DNA from: Ardenticatenaceae bacterium
GTDB taxonomy: Bacteria > Chloroflexota > Anaerolineae > Promineifilales > Promineifilaceae
Direction of reading: 5' to 3'
NCBI GenBank assembly: GCA_030065875.1
Contig: JASJCR010000008.1
Coordinates: 1 to 64,000, forward strand
Length of the DNA stretch: 64,000 nt
Both the position numbers and the translations under genes were made by a program. How positions within the stretch are numbered: the stretch's first letter is position 1; each line of letters starts with the position of its first letter. The notes beneath the pieces are model-generated. The model saw only the letters and a list, made by a program, of their open reading frames with translations. It had not been told where the DNA came from and did not search any database. Positions 61,742 through 64,000 of this stretch are shown in pieces.

Positions 61742-61770
61742 TTTACAAAATATGGACAGGCGTGTATAAT
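61742..61770 (+). promoter_or_regulatory. Near-consensus sigma70 promoter
   Basis: TTTACA (61742-61747) and a perfect TATAAT (61765-61770) are separated by 17 bases. It lies about 75 bases before the ATG at 61844 and is the best promoter in the window. Confidence 0.82.
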
Positions 61771-61843
61771 TCCCGTTAGTAATTCTGGGCAGTATTTAAA
61801 TGGGAGCCGGGTTTACCAGGTTTAAAATGATTGAGAGGTTACG

Positions 61844-62524
61844 ATGGTAGAATCGTTGGTTTTAACATCATTGGAAATGGTGGAAAGCTCATTTACCCGC
61901 TATGAACTACCACCAGAGGGGATCACTTCTTTAGGGTATGTGGTGCGCCGGATGCATAAAACGGCTATTCTAGCCGACGTGCCTCAGATGGTTGAGCAGG
62001 GAGAATTTGCTCAAGCGCTTTCTCAAATCGCCTATTATGCCGCTGCTGCGGCCGTTTCCTTTGGCTCGCTTTATTATGAGCCGCTAAAAGATGAGGTTGG
62101 TTCGACCGTCACTGAACGCGATCCGGAAACCGGTGCCCTGGTGACGGCCACGCTGGTTGACGTTGCTCCGAATGACAAACACAAAGCCGAAGTTCGTCTA
62201 AAAGACGGCTCCCGTTTTTCGGGTCATGAATTTACCAGCGATTCCCGATTTGGCGTACGCGGATGGGTCTTACCGGCGACCACCAGCTTTACGTTTGTTT
62301 CGGCTGATGAATCGTATCAGGCTGAATGTCACGGCACCATTTCCCGTGAAGTCGTTCCGCGAATTGCCGGCCCCTGGCACAGCCGGGCGCTGGGCAGTCT
62401 AAAGATAAAAGACAGTCAAGGTAACGTCGGTCATTTAACGCTCCAGCGCAACGCCAAAGCAATTATTACCGTGAGCTGCTGTTCCGGGAAAACGATCTTG
62501 CACCGCGAGGTGTCAGTTTCCTAA
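61844..62524 (+). CDS. Protein of unknown function with strong promoter
   Basis: I do not recognise this family. The 226-residue protein has a helical N-terminus (VESLVLTSLEMVESSFTRYE, residues 1-80) with an Ala-rich helix AYYAAAAAVSFGSLYYEP. A beta-rich C-terminal half follows (about 85-226), with evenly spaced short strands and Cys residues only near the end (AECHG, VSCCSG). It has no signal peptide. GAGAGG lies 6 bases before the ATG. Its near-consensus promoter and strong terminator mark it as an independent, probably highly expressed gene. Confidence 0.78.
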   Translation: MVESLVLTSLEMVESSFTRYELPPEGITSLGYVVRRMHKTAILADVPQMVEQGEFAQALSQIAYYAAAAAVSFGSLYYEPLKDEVGSTVTERDPETGALVTATLVDVAPNDKHKAEVRLKDGSRFSGHEFTSDSRFGVRGWVLPATTSFTFVSADESYQAECHGTISREVVPRIAGPWHSRALGSLKIKDSQGNVGHLTLQRNAKAIITVSCCSGKTILHREVSVS

Positions 62525-62549
62525 ACTGAATAATCTTCAGCTTAAATTT

Positions 62550-63860
62550 TTAGAAGCCCGCGTGTTTGAGAGAAATCAGACTCGCGGGCTTTTTTTTATC
62601 AAAATAAGATTCGATCAGGTGCACTGCCCACGTTACCCCATTTTCTTCCTGCAGGTGTTGGCCAACCGCTGCCGCCTTCTTTTGCATTTGTTTGTCGTTT
62701 AACGCCTGATGCAAAGCCGCAGTCAAATTTTCTTCACTGAGGGATTTTCGAGGAATGGGTAATGGCCCGACACCCAGCTGCCTGACCCGACTACCCCAAA
62801 AATGTTGATCAGCAAAGTAAGGAATGACCACATTGGGCTTTCCCGACCTCAAACCGGCCGCCGTCGTTCCTGCCCCTCCGTGATGAACAACGGCGCGCAT
62901 CCGTGGAAAGAGCCATTCGTGGGGAGCTTGATCAACGGCCAAAATATGATCGTGATCGGCAAAATCTGCCCTTAGCCCGGCCCATCCTTTTAAAATGACC
63001 GCCCGCTGGTTGAGATTGCCAACCGCATTTAGCACCATCTCCTGAAGGCGCTGCGGGTGGCGGTCGGTCATGCTGCCAAATCCAATGTAAATAGGTGGCT
63101 TTCCCCGATCGACAAACCGCCGTAGAGCCGGTGATGGTGCCTCCGCGGGCTGGGTCCAATAGCCGGTGACGTGATACTGGTCGGGCCAGTCAGCCGGTGG
63201 CGGCATGACGAGATCACTATAAGCGTACAAAAATGGCAAGCGATTGGCCTGAAGCTGACGATAAGGTCCGGCAAAAGGAAGCTTTGGTAAACCAAGCGTT
63301 TTCCGCCAGCGCTGCACTTGAGAGCGATAAGGCTGCCAAAAAACCTGTTCGGCTACAAAAAAAGTGAGCCAATTATACAATTTACCAAGTAGGGGGATGT
63401 GAGACGGCCAGCCGGGGGAGCCAGGCACCGGAAATGCGGTGGTTCTTCCCATCACCGGCTGTAGGTGAACCATGATCGAGGGCAAGTTTTTTGCTTCGGC
63501 CAGATGATAAGCCAAATTGCCAAAGAGAGAAAAAACGACGCCATCGGTGTCGGTCAGGGCGGCTGTCGTTTCCTCGATCAGCTGCTCGATCAGCGGCCGC
63601 CCCAAGCGAATCATATTGCTGACGAGAGCAAGGGGGTTTTGTCCGGAATCCAGCCATGCTTGCCCGGCTGATGATTGCAGCATCTGCAGGGGATCAGCTC
63701 CCAGGGGAAAAAATTCAATCGTATTCGTATCAGCCAGCGAGGCGAATCGCGCGTGGGTGGCCAGACGGACTCGATGTCCTCGCTGCTGCAGCGCTTTAGA
63801 TAAGTTCAGAAAAGGCTGCACATCCCCACGAGATCCAACGGTTAGGCAGGTGATGTGCAT
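62550..63860 (-). CDS. GT1/GT28-type UDP-glycosyltransferase
   Basis: This 436-residue protein has the GT-B fold with the N-terminal acceptor motif MHITCLTVGSRGDVQPFLNL (sterol glucosyltransferase-like), and the donor-binding block HHGGAGTTAAGLRSGKPNVV plus PYFADQHFWGSRV. It should transfer a sugar from a UDP-sugar onto a lipid or small hydrophobic acceptor such as a sterol, hopanoid or macrolide. The acceptor cannot be read from sequence. There is no signal peptide. It is convergent with the gene at 61844. Confidence 0.92.
   Translation of the reverse strand: MHITCLTVGSRGDVQPFLNLSKALQQRGHRVRLATHARFASLADTNTIEFFPLGADPLQMLQSSAGQAWLDSGQNPLALVSNMIRLGRPLIEQLIEETTAALTDTDGVVFSLFGNLAYHLAEAKNLPSIMVHLQPVMGRTTAFPVPGSPGWPSHIPLLGKLYNWLTFFVAEQVFWQPYRSQVQRWRKTLGLPKLPFAGPYRQLQANRLPFLYAYSDLVMPPPADWPDQYHVTGYWTQPAEAPSPALRRFVDRGKPPIYIGFGSMTDRHPQRLQEMVLNAVGNLNQRAVILKGWAGLRADFADHDHILAVDQAPHEWLFPRMRAVVHHGGAGTTAAGLRSGKPNVVIPYFADQHFWGSRVRQLGVGPLPIPRKSLSEENLTAALHQALNDKQMQKKAAAVGQHLQEENGVTWAVHLIESYFDKKKPASLISLKHAGF
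62554..62597. terminator. Intrinsic terminator overlapping the end of the glycosyltransferase gene
   Basis: AAGCCCGCG (62554-62562) pairs with CGCGGGCTT (62583-62591), followed by a T-run on the plus strand. The stem also encodes the last residues of the minus-strand glycosyltransferase. The 20-base loop is unusually large. Confidence 0.82.
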
Positions 63861-63920
63861 TTTATATCTGAGACGTGATGGTTGAAACTAAATTTCGATA
63901 CAACGGATATTGGAGAAAGT

Positions 63921-64000
63921 TTAGTTCAGGCGTGAACGAGAAAGGTAAATTTCGCGACTGCGCCACCAAATACTGGGCAGGCGCCGCAGCTTACCGGTGG
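63921..64000 (-). CDS. Possible 3' end of a gene continuing past the window edge
   Basis: On the minus strand the frame from base 64000 reads TGKLRRLPSIWWRSREIYLS and ends RSRLN before TAA at 63921-63923. It is basic and aromatic like a protein tail, and it lies 60 bases before the glycosyltransferase ATG on the same strand. The short length prevents any function call. Confidence 0.35.
   Translation of the reverse strand, partial: TGKLRRLPSIWWRSREIYLSRSRLN

Overview
The window looks like a chromosomal segment of a Chloroflexota bacterium, probably class Anaerolineae or a close relative. This rests on protein style (very large GAF/PAS sensor kinases, lipoproteins with Pro/Thr-rich linkers, an L20 with a long tail, bacterial-type ProS), a mid-to-high GC content, a striking excess of the palindrome CGGCCG, and intergenic arrays of degenerate 7-bp repeats. 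It is inferred from composition and protein resemblance, not from a database search. I saw no rRNA, tRNA, CRISPR array, transposase or phage gene.

Layout. 1-11.9 kb: end of a HIT-family gene, a DUF3160-like lipoprotein, ccmAB (cytochrome c maturation exporter), a giant membrane histidine kinase with a small partner, a phosphodiesterase-superfamily protein with a TlpA-like thioredoxin, prfA (RF1) and a MaoC-type hydratase. 12-19.4 kb: a minus-strand signalling locus whose three genes are joined by ATGA stop/start overlaps: a GAF-repeat sensor ATPase, a receiver fused to an APH-like phosphotransferase, and a P-loop NTPase fused to an OmpR-type winged helix. A Nudix-like membrane protein and a 36-residue membrane protein lie downstream. 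This is my first candidate for an undescribed system. 19.6-25.1 kb: an ABC importer (ATPase plus fused permease) with an ArsR/DUF2087 regulator, and a divergent two-component pair.

25.1-34.8 kb is housekeeping: proS, a 65-residue protein, infC-rpmI-rplT (infC appears to start at AUU, and L20 carries a helix-hairpin-helix tail), an alpha/beta-hydrolase-like protein, a solute-binding lipoprotein whose signal peptide is encoded by a 7-bp repeat array, coaX and a ComM/YifB ATPase. 35-41.7 kb: a Tat-exported amidase, a duplicated spondin-type secreted protein, an ATPase-receiver hybrid and an MFS transporter. 42.8-46.7 kb: a plus-strand cluster of a coiled-coil protein, a membrane protein with a roadblock-like domain and SH3 tail, a Ras-like small GTPase and a histidine kinase. 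This is the second candidate system.

46.8-64 kb holds metabolism and transport: a 3-hydroxyisobutyrate dehydrogenase-like enzyme, a SulP transporter with a beta-carbonic anhydrase (likely bicarbonate handling), a CAP-domain protein, a MATE pump, a MocR regulator with an amino-acid decarboxylase and an MFS transporter, lplA, azlCD, a MOSC protein, a DinB-like protein, a cupin-GNAT fusion, an unknown protein behind a near-consensus promoter, and a GT1-type glycosyltransferase. Most gaps over 300 bases are filled by dispersed palindromic repeats or heptad arrays.
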